DNA of 54,900 nucleotides, from contig JAFXKY010000011.1 in the NCBI GenBank assembly GCA_017531485.1, positions 1 to 54,900 of the forward strand. Direction: 5' to 3'. The stretch comes from Eubacteriaceae bacterium. Lineage in GTDB: Bacteria; Bacillota; Clostridia; Eubacteriales; Anaerofustaceae. The notes beneath the pieces were generated by a model. That model saw only the letters and a program-made list of their open reading frames with translations. It had not been told where the DNA came from and made no database searches. The position numbers and the translations under genes are program-made. How positions within the stretch are numbered: the stretch's first letter is position 1; every line of letters begins with the position of its first letter. Of the stretch, positions 16,747 through 24,152 are shown in pieces.

Positions 16747-16752
16747 TATAAT
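16747..16752 (+). promoter_or_regulatory. -10 box of the URO-D family gene
   Basis: TATAAT in the sequence TAGTATAATATAAAT. The expected -35 region falls in and beside the downstream ACATATATGT palindrome and has no TTGACA match, which would suit an activated or repressed promoter. Confidence 0.55.
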
Positions 16753-16831
16753 ATAAATACATAAAGAGTGCTGCACGGCAGCGGCACTTTTGGCAATAAA
16801 ACTAAGTAAAATATTAATAAGGAGAACAGAA

Positions 16832-18085
16832 ATGACAAATCAGGCTAAGTATAACGAAAGACTTAATCGTATCAATGATGCCATCGCGTTAAAAGAAGGC
16901 GATGTACCTCTTATTCCTATCATTCAGTGCTATCCGTATCTTCAGGCAGGCTATACAATGGCTGAAATCCTTTACGATACAGAAGTAACAAAAGCAAGAG
17001 AAAGTATCTTCAAATATCTCGACACATATGAGCCAGACGCACTTATGGGTCATGCATATGTAAACATCGGTCAGGGTCCCATGATGGAACTTGCAAACCC
17101 GCACACAACACGCTGGGCAGGTATGCCGGGAAATATCATCGACAAGAACTCAATCCATCAGTGGATCGAATTCCCGTTCCTCGAAGACGACGAATTTGAA
17201 ATGTACTTCAACAACCGCACAGACTGGGCCCTCAACTACGGTATGCCCCGTGGTGCAGGAATCCTTGAACCGTTCAAGACTGTAAACTTCGGCGCAATGG
17301 GCGCAAACGGTGCTTACAACGCAATGGCAGGCTTCTTCTCAAGACCTGACGTTAAAGACATGATCGAAAAACTCTGGAAGATCAACGAAATGAGCGCAGC
17401 ACTCAATCCTAAGATGGCTCAGCTCGACATCGACGTAGAAGCTTACGGTTACCCGATCCTCGCAAAAGGTTTCGCAGGAGTACCGTTTGACGGTTACAGC
17501 GACTTCCTCCGCGGAACACTCGATGCTATGGCAGACCTTTACGAAAGACCTGAAGATGTAATGCGTTATTGCGAAGAAGTTCTTCCGGGAACACTCGAAA
17601 TGATCAAGATGCAGGGCAAGATGATCCCGGGCAAACACGTATTCATGGCACTCCACAAAGGCATGGACGGATTCATGAACGACGAACAGTACCGTAAATT
17701 CTACTGGGAACACCTCCAGCTCATCATCAACACTATCATTGATGCAGGCATGGTACCGTACATCTATACAGAAGGCCCGTACACAACACGCCTTGACTGC
17801 CTCAAAGAAGTTCCCAAAGGCAAAGTTGTTTACCACTTCGAAGAAGTTGATATCGTTAAAGCTAAGGAAGCGCTCGGAGATGTTGCGACAATCGCAGGTG
17901 CATTCCCCGTATATCTCCTTGACTACGGCACAAAAGACCAGGTTGTTGACGAAATCAAACGTATTATCGATGTCTGCGCACCGGGCGGCGGATATATCTT
18001 CGAAACATCATGCGGTATGGACTATGCTAAACCTGAAAACGTTGAAGCCATGGTTGACACAGTCCGTACATACGGTAAAAAATAA
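16832..18085 (+). CDS. Uroporphyrinogen decarboxylase (URO-D) family protein
   Basis: A 417-aa member of the URO-D superfamily, which includes haem-pathway HemE and the methyltransferases (MtaA, MtbA, CmuA) that move methyl groups between corrinoid proteins and coenzyme M. HemE proper is about 340-360 aa and carries an N-terminal arginine motif not seen here, so a methyltransferase-like or unknown role is more likely. The C-terminal barrel shows YIYTEGPYTTRLD and APGGGYIFETSCGMD. The ATG at 16832 follows AAGGAG; an upstream in-frame ATG at 16790 lacks an SD. Codon use is strongly biased, suggesting high expression. No corrinoid protein gene is nearby, and the reaction is unknown. Confidence 0.85.
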   Translation: MTNQAKYNERLNRINDAIALKEGDVPLIPIIQCYPYLQAGYTMAEILYDTEVTKARESIFKYLDTYEPDALMGHAYVNIGQGPMMELANPHTTRWAGMPGNIIDKNSIHQWIEFPFLEDDEFEMYFNNRTDWALNYGMPRGAGILEPFKTVNFGAMGANGAYNAMAGFFSRPDVKDMIEKLWKINEMSAALNPKMAQLDIDVEAYGYPILAKGFAGVPFDGYSDFLRGTLDAMADLYERPEDVMRYCEEVLPGTLEMIKMQGKMIPGKHVFMALHKGMDGFMNDEQYRKFYWEHLQLIINTIIDAGMVPYIYTEGPYTTRLDCLKEVPKGKVVYHFEEVDIVKAKEALGDVATIAGAFPVYLLDYGTKDQVVDEIKRIIDVCAPGGGYIFETSCGMDYAKPENVEAMVDTVRTYGKK

Positions 18086-18100
18086 TATAGCATAAAATAA

Positions 18101-18115
18101 GGATACATGGTATCC
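18101..18115. other. Short inverted repeat after the URO-D gene
   Basis: GGATAC, a 3-nt loop and GTATCC, in the 3' UTR 16 nt past the stop. It has no T-run, so it is not a terminator by itself. Confidence 0.4.
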
Positions 18116-18162
18116 TGAATGTCTTAAAGCAGAATTTACCTTCTTTTCTTTTTCATATACTA

Positions 18163-18210
18163 AAACACATATCCCGTCATGCTTTGCGCTGATGGGATAT
18201 GTGTTTTTAT
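18163..18210 (+). terminator. Terminator of the URO-D family gene
   Basis: AAACACATATCCC (18163-18175) pairs perfectly with GGGATATGTGTTT (18194-18206), followed by TTAT. Confidence 0.85.
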
Positions 18211-18258
18211 AATACAATACGCAGTTATTTTCTTTCCATTCGTCTTCGTTTCTGTAAT

Positions 18259-18427
18259 CCCCGCCCGCCTCCCCCGCGCCGCAAGCCGGAAGCTGCTCTT
18301 CCGGCTTGCCTGCCGGTTCCCGGCAGGCTGCGGCTGTGCCTTGCACAGCCGCGCGGCGCGGCGGGACTTACGGCAGAGCCGTAAGCCGCATCGTGCAAAG
18401 CACGATGCGGAGGGGGTGGGTGGCGGG
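18259..18427. repeat. GC-rich multi-hairpin element, copy 2
   Basis: The left arm starts CCCCGCCCGCCTCCCCC (18259-18275), as in copy 4. Hairpins follow at 18281-18309 (12 bp, 5-nt loop), 18308-18328 (9 bp, loop TTC), 18330-18352 (10 bp, loop CTT), then a GCGGCGCGGCGGG centre, 18367-18385 (8 bp, loop AGA) and 18386-18410 (11 bp, loop AAA). The G-rich right arm (18411-18427) can pair with the left arm. It lies between the URO-D terminator and the DUF134 promoter. The third stem, GCGGCTGTGC, is identical to one in copy 3, but the loop differs. Confidence 0.85.
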
Positions 18428-18582
18428 AAGGGCAGATGTGTAAATCAGGAAAGAAAACATACCTCACCACAAATATTAAAACCGACACTTTACTAATTTC
18501 ATATTTTTATCATTTTCCCCTGAAATTCACTTGTAATATCCCGTTTTTGATAAAATTTGAATAGTAAAAAACGCTTTTTTTA

Positions 18583-18610
18583 TTGACATATGACACAAAC
18601 GGGGTATAAT
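18583..18610 (+). promoter_or_regulatory. Promoter of the DUF134-Mrp unit
   Basis: TTGACA (18583-18588), 16 nt, TATAAT (18605-18610). Confidence 0.85.
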
Positions 18611-18638
18611 GAAATATATGAAGCTAAGGAGGAGCAAA

Positions 18639-18995
18639 ATGGGCAGACCGAGAAAATACCGCAAAGTATGCAAAAAACCGGGCTGTACGCAATTCGGCCC
18701 TATGGGTATGAAAGACCCTGCGGAAGATGTCGTCATGAGCGTTGATGAATATGAAGTTTTGCGCCTCATAGACTTTAACAATATGACTCAGGAAGAATGC
18801 GCAAGACAGATGAATATTGCACGCACCACTGTGCAGAAAATGTATGATGAAGCGCGTTTCAAACTTGCCAAGTTTATCGTCGAGGGGTCCTCTCTCCGTA
18901 TCGAGGGCGGCGAGATCGAATATTGCGATAAGACGGAATGTATGTCCAGAGGCGGCAGACCTTGCAGATGCATGAAAGGGCAGACGAACGAGTAA
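18639..18995 (+). CDS. DUF134 family DNA-binding protein
   Basis: This 118-aa protein starts MGRPRKYRKVC, as DUF134 members do. It contains a sigma-factor-like helix-turn-helix (about residues 45-75: QEECARQMNIARTTVQKMYD), and has Cys residues near both ends (CKKPGC, CDKTEC, CRC) that may bind a metal or Fe-S centre. The ATG at 18639 follows AAGGAGGAG. DUF134 genes commonly neighbour Mrp-type ATPases and NifX/NifB-related genes in anaerobes, and here the Mrp gene starts 60 nt downstream. A regulator of Fe-S or metal homeostasis is plausible but unproven. Confidence 0.9.
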   Translation: MGRPRKYRKVCKKPGCTQFGPMGMKDPAEDVVMSVDEYEVLRLIDFNNMTQEECARQMNIARTTVQKMYDEARFKLAKFIVEGSSLRIEGGEIEYCDKTECMSRGGRPCRCMKGQTNE

Positions 18996-19055
18996 TTCCC
19001 ATTCTTAGGAATGAGAATATATAATCAGGAATAATTATAATCATAAGGAGTTAAT

Positions 19056-19877
19056 ATGAGCGAAAAATGTACAAGTAACTGCAAAACTTGCGATAAGTCA
19101 GATTGCGGCGATCGCAATGATTTCAGAGAAGCATTAAATAAAGACAGCAGTGTTAACAAAGTTATCGGCGTTGTAAGCGGAAAAGGCGGCGTAGGTAAAT
19201 CACTTATCACATCTCTCAGCGCAGTAGCAATGAGAAGACTCGGTGCAAACGTAGCTATCCTCGATGCTGACATCACAGGTCCGTCAATTCCTCAGGGATT
19301 CGGTCTCCACTGCCAGGCAGACGTTGAAGACAACACAATTATCCCCGTAAAAACAGACACAGGCATCAAAGTTATGTCTATCAACCTCCTTCTTGCAAGC
19401 GAAACAGCTCCCGTTGTATGGCGTGGACCGGTTATCGCAGGTGCTGTAAAACAGTTCTGGACAGACGTAAGATGGGGCGATGTTGATTATATGTTCGTGG
19501 ACATGCCGCCGGGAACAGGCGACGTTCCCCTTACAGTATTCCAGTCACTTCCCGTTGACGGCATCGTAGTTGTTGCATCTCCGCAGGACCTCGTAGGTAT
19601 GATCGTTGCAAAAGCTGTAAACATGGCTGAAAAGATGAATATCCCCGTTCTCGGTATCGTTGAAAATATGGCTTACTTCCGTTGCCCCGACTGCGGAAAA
19701 GATCACTACATCTTCGGTGAAACACACGTTGACGAAGTTGCTCAGGAATTCGGACTCAAAGTTCTTGCAAGACTTCCCATCGATCCGGCTGTTGCAGCTG
19801 CATATGACGCAGGTATGATCGAAACAGTTGGCACAGAAGTTATGGAAGACGCTATCGACGTGTTCAAAAACCTTTAA
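19056..19877 (+). CDS. Mrp/NBP35 family Fe-S carrier P-loop ATPase
   Basis: A 273-aa deviant-Walker ATPase of the Mrp/NBP35 group, which carries and delivers Fe-S clusters in the cytoplasm. It has a Cys-rich N-terminus (CTSNCKTCDKSDC), the deviant P-loop VVSGKGGVGKSLITS (about residues 40-54), the switch region ADITGPSIPQGFG, DMPPGTGD, and the cluster-binding CxxC in YFRCPDCGKDH (about residue 210). The SD is AAGGAG. It is co-directional with DUF134 and followed by a strong terminator. The Cys-rich N-terminal extension resembles NBP35 more than short bacterial Mrp proteins. Confidence 0.95.
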   Translation: MSEKCTSNCKTCDKSDCGDRNDFREALNKDSSVNKVIGVVSGKGGVGKSLITSLSAVAMRRLGANVAILDADITGPSIPQGFGLHCQADVEDNTIIPVKTDTGIKVMSINLLLASETAPVVWRGPVIAGAVKQFWTDVRWGDVDYMFVDMPPGTGDVPLTVFQSLPVDGIVVVASPQDLVGMIVAKAVNMAEKMNIPVLGIVENMAYFRCPDCGKDHYIFGETHVDEVAQEFGLKVLARLPIDPAVAAAYDAGMIETVGTEVMEDAIDVFKNL

Positions 19878-19886
19878 TTTAAACGA

Positions 19887-19915
19887 AAACAGAGCTTTAA
19901 AGGCTCTGTTTTTTA
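19887..19915 (+). terminator. Terminator of the DUF134-Mrp unit
   Basis: AAACAGAGC (19887-19895) pairs with GCTCTGTTT (19903-19911) and a T-run follows. Confidence 0.9.
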
Positions 19916-20042
19916 TTGCATTGTATGTACAGTGCAGCTATAATAAAAACAAAAACGGGAGGGCTGTTTGAAAAAGACATACGGTAAAACGGAGATTGTT
20001 TTTTAGTCATTCTAAATCTCAAATAAATCGGAGGAGAAGACA

Positions 20043-21110
20043 ATGACTGAAAACTATACGTTTGATACACACTATAAAAATTTATCAGAAGACTACAACA
20101 CACAAAACAACACTACACTCACCCTCGCAAGAGTAATATCACAGTACAAGGGAATGTATCTTATCTCAACAGAAAATAAGACCATGAACGCCGTTATTTC
20201 CGGCAGGATGCGCTTTGACGCCATTTATCCGCAGGATCTTCCTTCTGTGGGGGATTTTGTCATGGCAGACACAACCGATGACGTTACCGCCGTTATTCAC
20301 GCAGTGCTTGAAAGACGGACCGTATTTATCAGAAAAGCCGCAGGAACCTCAAAAGACTCTCAGCTCATCGCCGCAAATGTGGATACGGTCTTTATTTGTA
20401 TGTCCCTCGGAGAAGACTTCAACATAAGGCGACTTGAAAGATATCTCGCTGTAATGAATCAAAGCGGTTCCGACAGCGTGATCGTCCTGACAAAAGCGGA
20501 CTCTGCAAATGACGTAGTATCAAGGCTCTCGGAACTTACGGTCTTTGGAGACAAATACCCTGTAGTAATATCCTCAGCATACGACGAAACGGGACTTGAT
20601 AAACTGAAAAAATACATCATTCCCGGAAAAACCATCGCGTTCACCGGTTCTTCCGGCGTCGGTAAGTCCACTCTTATAAACAAGCTTCTCGGTGAAGACA
20701 TTCAGAGAACAAACGCTCTTCGCGACGACGAAAAAGGCAGACACACAACCACAAACCGTGAGATCTTCACTCTCCCCGGCGGAGCATACCTTATGGACAC
20801 TCCGGGCATGAGGGAAATGGGGATGTGGACGGATTCCTCAGGGCTTCAGGATGTCTTTTCGGATATAGAAGAACTCATTTCCTTATGCCGTTTTTCCGAC
20901 TGTTCTCACACCGTCGAAAAAGGATGTGCAGTTCTCAGTGCCATAAAAAGCGGAGAACTTGACAAAACGCGCTGGGAAAATTATCTCAGACTGAACAAGG
21001 AAATTTCCTATGCGAGGGATTCGGAAGATTATCTTGCAAAAAAAGAACAATGGAAAAAAGAGATTTCCAGAAAAAACAAGGCTATGAAGAAAAACAAAAA
21101 TAGATTTTGA
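20043..21110 (+). CDS. rsgA: Ribosome small-subunit-dependent GTPase RsgA
   Basis: RsgA (YjeQ) is the circularly permuted GTPase that checks late 30S maturation. Over 355 aa the order is an OB-fold domain (about 40-110), then G4 (VLTKADS, about 155) before G1 (GSSGVGKSTLIN, about 200) and G3 (DTPGMRE, about 255), which is the permutation typical of the family, and a C-terminal zinc domain (CRFSDCSHTVEKGC). A lysine-rich tail follows. The SD is GGAGGAG. It is a single-gene unit. Confidence 0.97.
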   Translation: MTENYTFDTHYKNLSEDYNTQNNTTLTLARVISQYKGMYLISTENKTMNAVISGRMRFDAIYPQDLPSVGDFVMADTTDDVTAVIHAVLERRTVFIRKAAGTSKDSQLIAANVDTVFICMSLGEDFNIRRLERYLAVMNQSGSDSVIVLTKADSANDVVSRLSELTVFGDKYPVVISSAYDETGLDKLKKYIIPGKTIAFTGSSGVGKSTLINKLLGEDIQRTNALRDDEKGRHTTTNREIFTLPGGAYLMDTPGMREMGMWTDSSGLQDVFSDIEELISLCRFSDCSHTVEKGCAVLSAIKSGELDKTRWENYLRLNKEISYARDSEDYLAKKEQWKKEISRKNKAMKKNKNRF

Positions 21111-21121
21111 TTCAGCCTGAA

Positions 21122-21156
21122 AAGCTCCTCCCCGTCAATCACGGGGAGGAGCTTAT
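21122..21156. terminator. Bidirectional terminator between rsgA and the aldo/keto reductase
   Basis: A 14-bp perfect stem (AAGCTCCTCCCCGT, 21122-21135, with 21141-21154) and a 5-nt loop lie between two converging genes. Confidence 0.9.
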
Positions 21157-21163
21157 TTAAAAT

Positions 21164-22267
21164 TTATTTACTGAAATACTTCGATATTTCATCCATTCTG
21201 CTTTCCTGCTTTACTGAGAACGGACAACGGCTCTCACAATGTCCGCAGTGCATACAATCATCGGCATTTACCGACAACTTCGTATAATGATTTGCGGCTA
21301 TCGTATCTCCTGCAAGCGCAAGGTCGTAATATTTATTCACAAGCCCGATGTCAATTCCTGCGGGACATGGCTGACAATGGTTGCAGTATACGCATGTGCC
21401 TGTGATCGTATCGGCGGTAAAAGTGCCGATAACGGAATAATCCTTTTCCTCATCAGTTGCGGTGAGGAATTTCAATAATGTGTCAAGATGTTCCATTGTC
21501 TGAACTCCCGGAACAGCAACCAGAACACCGGGACGGTCAATGGCATATTGCAGGCACTGATTATGTGTGAGTGCAGAACCGAACGGTGACTGATCCGCGG
21601 TGAGAAGCTGACCTGCAAAGAACGGCTTCATAACAGAAATGCCGACACCTTCCCTTTCACATCTTCTGAAAAGTTCAAAACGTTCGCTCACAGATCCGAT
21701 ACCGTATTCATCGCCCTTTTCAAAATCGTACGCAGGGTTTATTGAAAACATCATCATATCTACCACTCCCGTATCGAGAATGCGGTTTGCAACGCTGGGA
21801 GTGTGTGATGAAAAGCCGATGTGTCGAACGATGCCCTGAGCTTTTAATTCTTTGATATAATCAAAAACTCCGATCTCGCAAAGCTTGTCATAATCCTCAT
21901 CATCGTCCACACAATGCAAAAATCCGAAATCAACATAATCCGTTCCGAGAGTTTCAAGCTCCCAGAGGAACGTTTTTTTGATCACATCAAAGTCCCTGCA
22001 CCAGCCGTATTCACCGTCTTCGTCATATACTGCGCCGAAATGCACCTGTAAAAATACTTTATCGCGGCAATCACATATAGCCCTTCCGAGAGGCGCATAA
22101 GTTGCCCCTGCAGTACAAAGGTCAAAGAAGTTGATGCCGTTTTCTATTGCTTTTCTGATTATCGCTTCTATCTCATCGACAGGTGTCTTGCCGATACCTC
22201 CAAGACCGAGTCCGAGTACACTGAATTTTTCATTTTCATTTCCGTGGGGAAGTCTTCTGTATTCCAT
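21164..22267 (-). CDS. Aldo/keto reductase with C-terminal ferredoxin-type domain
   Basis: A 367-aa fusion of an aldo/keto reductase barrel (about 1-285) and a 4Fe-4S ferredoxin-type segment (CVYCNHCQPCP, then CMHCGHCESRCP). Members may pass electrons between NAD(P)H, Fe-S centres and a carbonyl substrate. In the barrel the catalytic Asp (NFFDLCT), Tyr and His (DFGFLHC) can be placed. Where most family members have a Lys (xTKxG), this protein has LQVHFG, so that Lys is apparently replaced by His. I chose the ATG at 22267, preceded by GGATGG. The substrate is unknown. Confidence 0.9.
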   Translation of the reverse strand: MEYRRLPHGNENEKFSVLGLGLGGIGKTPVDEIEAIIRKAIENGINFFDLCTAGATYAPLGRAICDCRDKVFLQVHFGAVYDEDGEYGWCRDFDVIKKTFLWELETLGTDYVDFGFLHCVDDDEDYDKLCEIGVFDYIKELKAQGIVRHIGFSSHTPSVANRILDTGVVDMMMFSINPAYDFEKGDEYGIGSVSERFELFRRCEREGVGISVMKPFFAGQLLTADQSPFGSALTHNQCLQYAIDRPGVLVAVPGVQTMEHLDTLLKFLTATDEEKDYSVIGTFTADTITGTCVYCNHCQPCPAGIDIGLVNKYYDLALAGDTIAANHYTKLSVNADDCMHCGHCESRCPFSVKQESRMDEISKYFSK

Positions 22268-22306
22268 ATTCACCATCCGTTTACTGTTTATATTACTATC
22301 CATAAA

Positions 22307-22318
22307 TTATACGTATAA
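22307..22318. promoter_or_regulatory. Candidate operator of the aldo/keto reductase gene
   Basis: TTATACGTATAA, a perfect 12-nt palindrome located about 10-20 nt downstream of the expected transcription start. Confidence 0.45.
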
Positions 22319-22333
22319 CCCGTACTTATTTAT

Positions 22334-22362
22334 ATTCTACCACACATACATTTTTATCTCAA
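22334..22362 (-). promoter_or_regulatory. Promoter of the aldo/keto reductase gene
   Basis: On the minus strand TTGAGA (22357-22362), 17 nt, TAGAAT (22334-22339). Confidence 0.75.
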
Positions 22363-22389
22363 CAACCCTGTTTGCCCGCGCATAATTTG

Positions 22390-22905
22390 TCACTTCAATC
22401 CGCATTGACTGTACAGTTCCTCAATACAAGGCGATTTGTATCTGATATACTCATCAATATCATCACAATACAACTTTGCCGCCTCTTCTTTTACAGCGCT
22501 GTATTTTCTGACCGCATCCGGATTATTTCTCAGAAAATCCCTGAAGGTTATATGACGGTGCAGTTCTGCTGAATACTGCGGACATACATACAGATGATGT
22601 GTCATAAGATGCTCTTTTCCCGAATAGGCGAATGCCTCTCTGTCTTTGATCCCGAGATCACCTTCGTGCAAATAGCCTATGTCCTCGAGCTTATTGACGA
22701 CGTCATCGAATATATCATAATCTTTTATTATTACATCAATATCAATGCACGGCTTCGCGGACATTCCTTCGACGGATGTGATGCCCACGTGTTCAATGCC
22801 AATAATTAAATTTCCGATCACGCCTTCGATCTCTTTTCTGATCGCTTCAAAATCTTCTTTCCACGATGCGTCATAAGGCAGGACGATTACTTTTGTTGTT
22901 CTCAT
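22390..22905 (-). CDS. GrpB family protein (nucleotidyltransferase-like fold)
   Basis: A 171-aa GrpB/UPF0157 protein. The family has a nucleotidyltransferase-like fold and no firm function. Typical pieces are VLPYDASWKEDFEAIRKEI, IGIEHVGITSVEGMSAKPCI with the acidic DIDVII, and HHLYVCPQYSAELHRHITFR. It has a good AAGGAG SD and follows the class V aminotransferase by 37 nt. It may modify a product made by the kinase and PLP enzyme upstream, but that is only context. Not to be confused with GrpE. Confidence 0.88.
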   Translation of the reverse strand: MRTTKVIVLPYDASWKEDFEAIRKEIEGVIGNLIIGIEHVGITSVEGMSAKPCIDIDVIIKDYDIFDDVVNKLEDIGYLHEGDLGIKDREAFAYSGKEHLMTHHLYVCPQYSAELHRHITFRDFLRNNPDAVRKYSAVKEEAAKLYCDDIDEYIRYKSPCIEELYSQCGLK

Positions 22906-22942
22906 ATGATCTCCTTAAAAACAAATTACTGGATTTCGATTG

Positions 22943-24130
22943 TTATCTTCTCTTCGCTGTTTTGTATTTTTCAACAGTTTCCACAAACTTTTCGATGTCA
23001 GTTTCATTATTATAGTAATGTATGCTGAGTCTTATGATACACTTACCATCCTCAAAAGACGCATTGACAAACACGTCATTTTCAGTCAGATATTCTCCAA
23101 AACATTCGTCAACATTTTCAACGATAATTTTGACTATCTGTGAACGATTTATATCGGAAGGATCATACTGCAATTTCATAACACTGCTTTTTCTCACCTT
23201 TTCGCGAATGCGATCCGCAAGATACAGGACATAATCCTCTATATTTTCTCCGCCAAGTGACATATATTTTTCAGCCGCAAGTGCCAGAGAAAATATTCCC
23301 GGAGCGTTTGGATAACCGTATTCAAATCTGTCAGCACCTGAGGAGAGTTTTATATCACCATCGTGGGAACCGAATTTCTCCGCGGCACCGAACCATCCTG
23401 CACCGGGCTGAGGAAGGATCTCAAGACATCTGTCGGAAATATACGCGTATCCCGTTCCGCAAAATCCCTGCATCCACTTATAATCGCCGCCAATGAGATA
23501 ATCTATGTTCATTTTCCTGACGTCTACCCTCAGAACACCCATTGACTGCATCCCGTCAACGAGCAGGATGATTCCGTTTTTCTTGCAGAACTCTCCGATC
23601 TTTATTATATCATGACGATAACCTGTGTTATTTTCAACATGACATATTGATATCACTTTCGTATTCTCATCAGCTGCTCCGATCACTCTGTCTGCTGATA
23701 CTTCACCGTTTTCCATCGGAATAAAACGCATCTCAAAACCTTCGGACTTCTGTTTTTCTTTCCACGCCATGTGAGAAGAAATAAATGTGTCTTCGGGAAT
23801 GATGATGTTATCGCCTTTGCCGAGAGTTATCCCGTTTATAAATATATTAAGCATCCTTGAGGAATTATCTCCAAAACAGATATTCTTCCCGTCCGCATTG
23901 ATCATCTTTCCGATGCTCTCCCTTGCCCTCAAAAGCATACTTCCCGTTCCGACGCCATCTTCACCCCATGCTGCATCGCCACCAATAAAGTATCTTCCGT
24001 CCATGTATTTCAGATATGCTTCGTATATATCTTTCCCCACAAGCCCTGTTGCGGCGCTCATGAGATAAGCTCTGCCATTTGTCGCAGGGTAAAACTGTCT
24101 TTGTTTTCTTATTTCTTCAAATCTGTCCAT
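22943..24130 (-). CDS. Class V aminotransferase-fold PLP enzyme
   Basis: A 395-aa PLP enzyme of the class V (cysteine desulfurase/isopenicillin epimerase-like) group. It carries the cofactor-binding stretches SICHVENNTGYRHDI and ILLVDGMQSMGV (Asp to the PLP nitrogen) and the Schiff-base Lys in IGGDYKWMQGFCG (about residue 220). No conserved desulfurase Cys loop is evident, so sulphur transfer is less likely than transamination or C-N lyase chemistry. It lies 22 nt after an APH-type kinase gene, and the two probably act in one pathway on an unknown small molecule. Confidence 0.88.
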   Translation of the reverse strand: MDRFEEIRKQRQFYPATNGRAYLMSAATGLVGKDIYEAYLKYMDGRYFIGGDAAWGEDGVGTGSMLLRARESIGKMINADGKNICFGDNSSRMLNIFINGITLGKGDNIIIPEDTFISSHMAWKEKQKSEGFEMRFIPMENGEVSADRVIGAADENTKVISICHVENNTGYRHDIIKIGEFCKKNGIILLVDGMQSMGVLRVDVRKMNIDYLIGGDYKWMQGFCGTGYAYISDRCLEILPQPGAGWFGAAEKFGSHDGDIKLSSGADRFEYGYPNAPGIFSLALAAEKYMSLGGENIEDYVLYLADRIREKVRKSSVMKLQYDPSDINRSQIVKIIVENVDECFGEYLTENDVFVNASFEDGKCIIRLSIHYYNNETDIEKFVETVEKYKTAKRR

Positions 24131-24152
24131 ATTCTCACCTGTTCATTAATTA

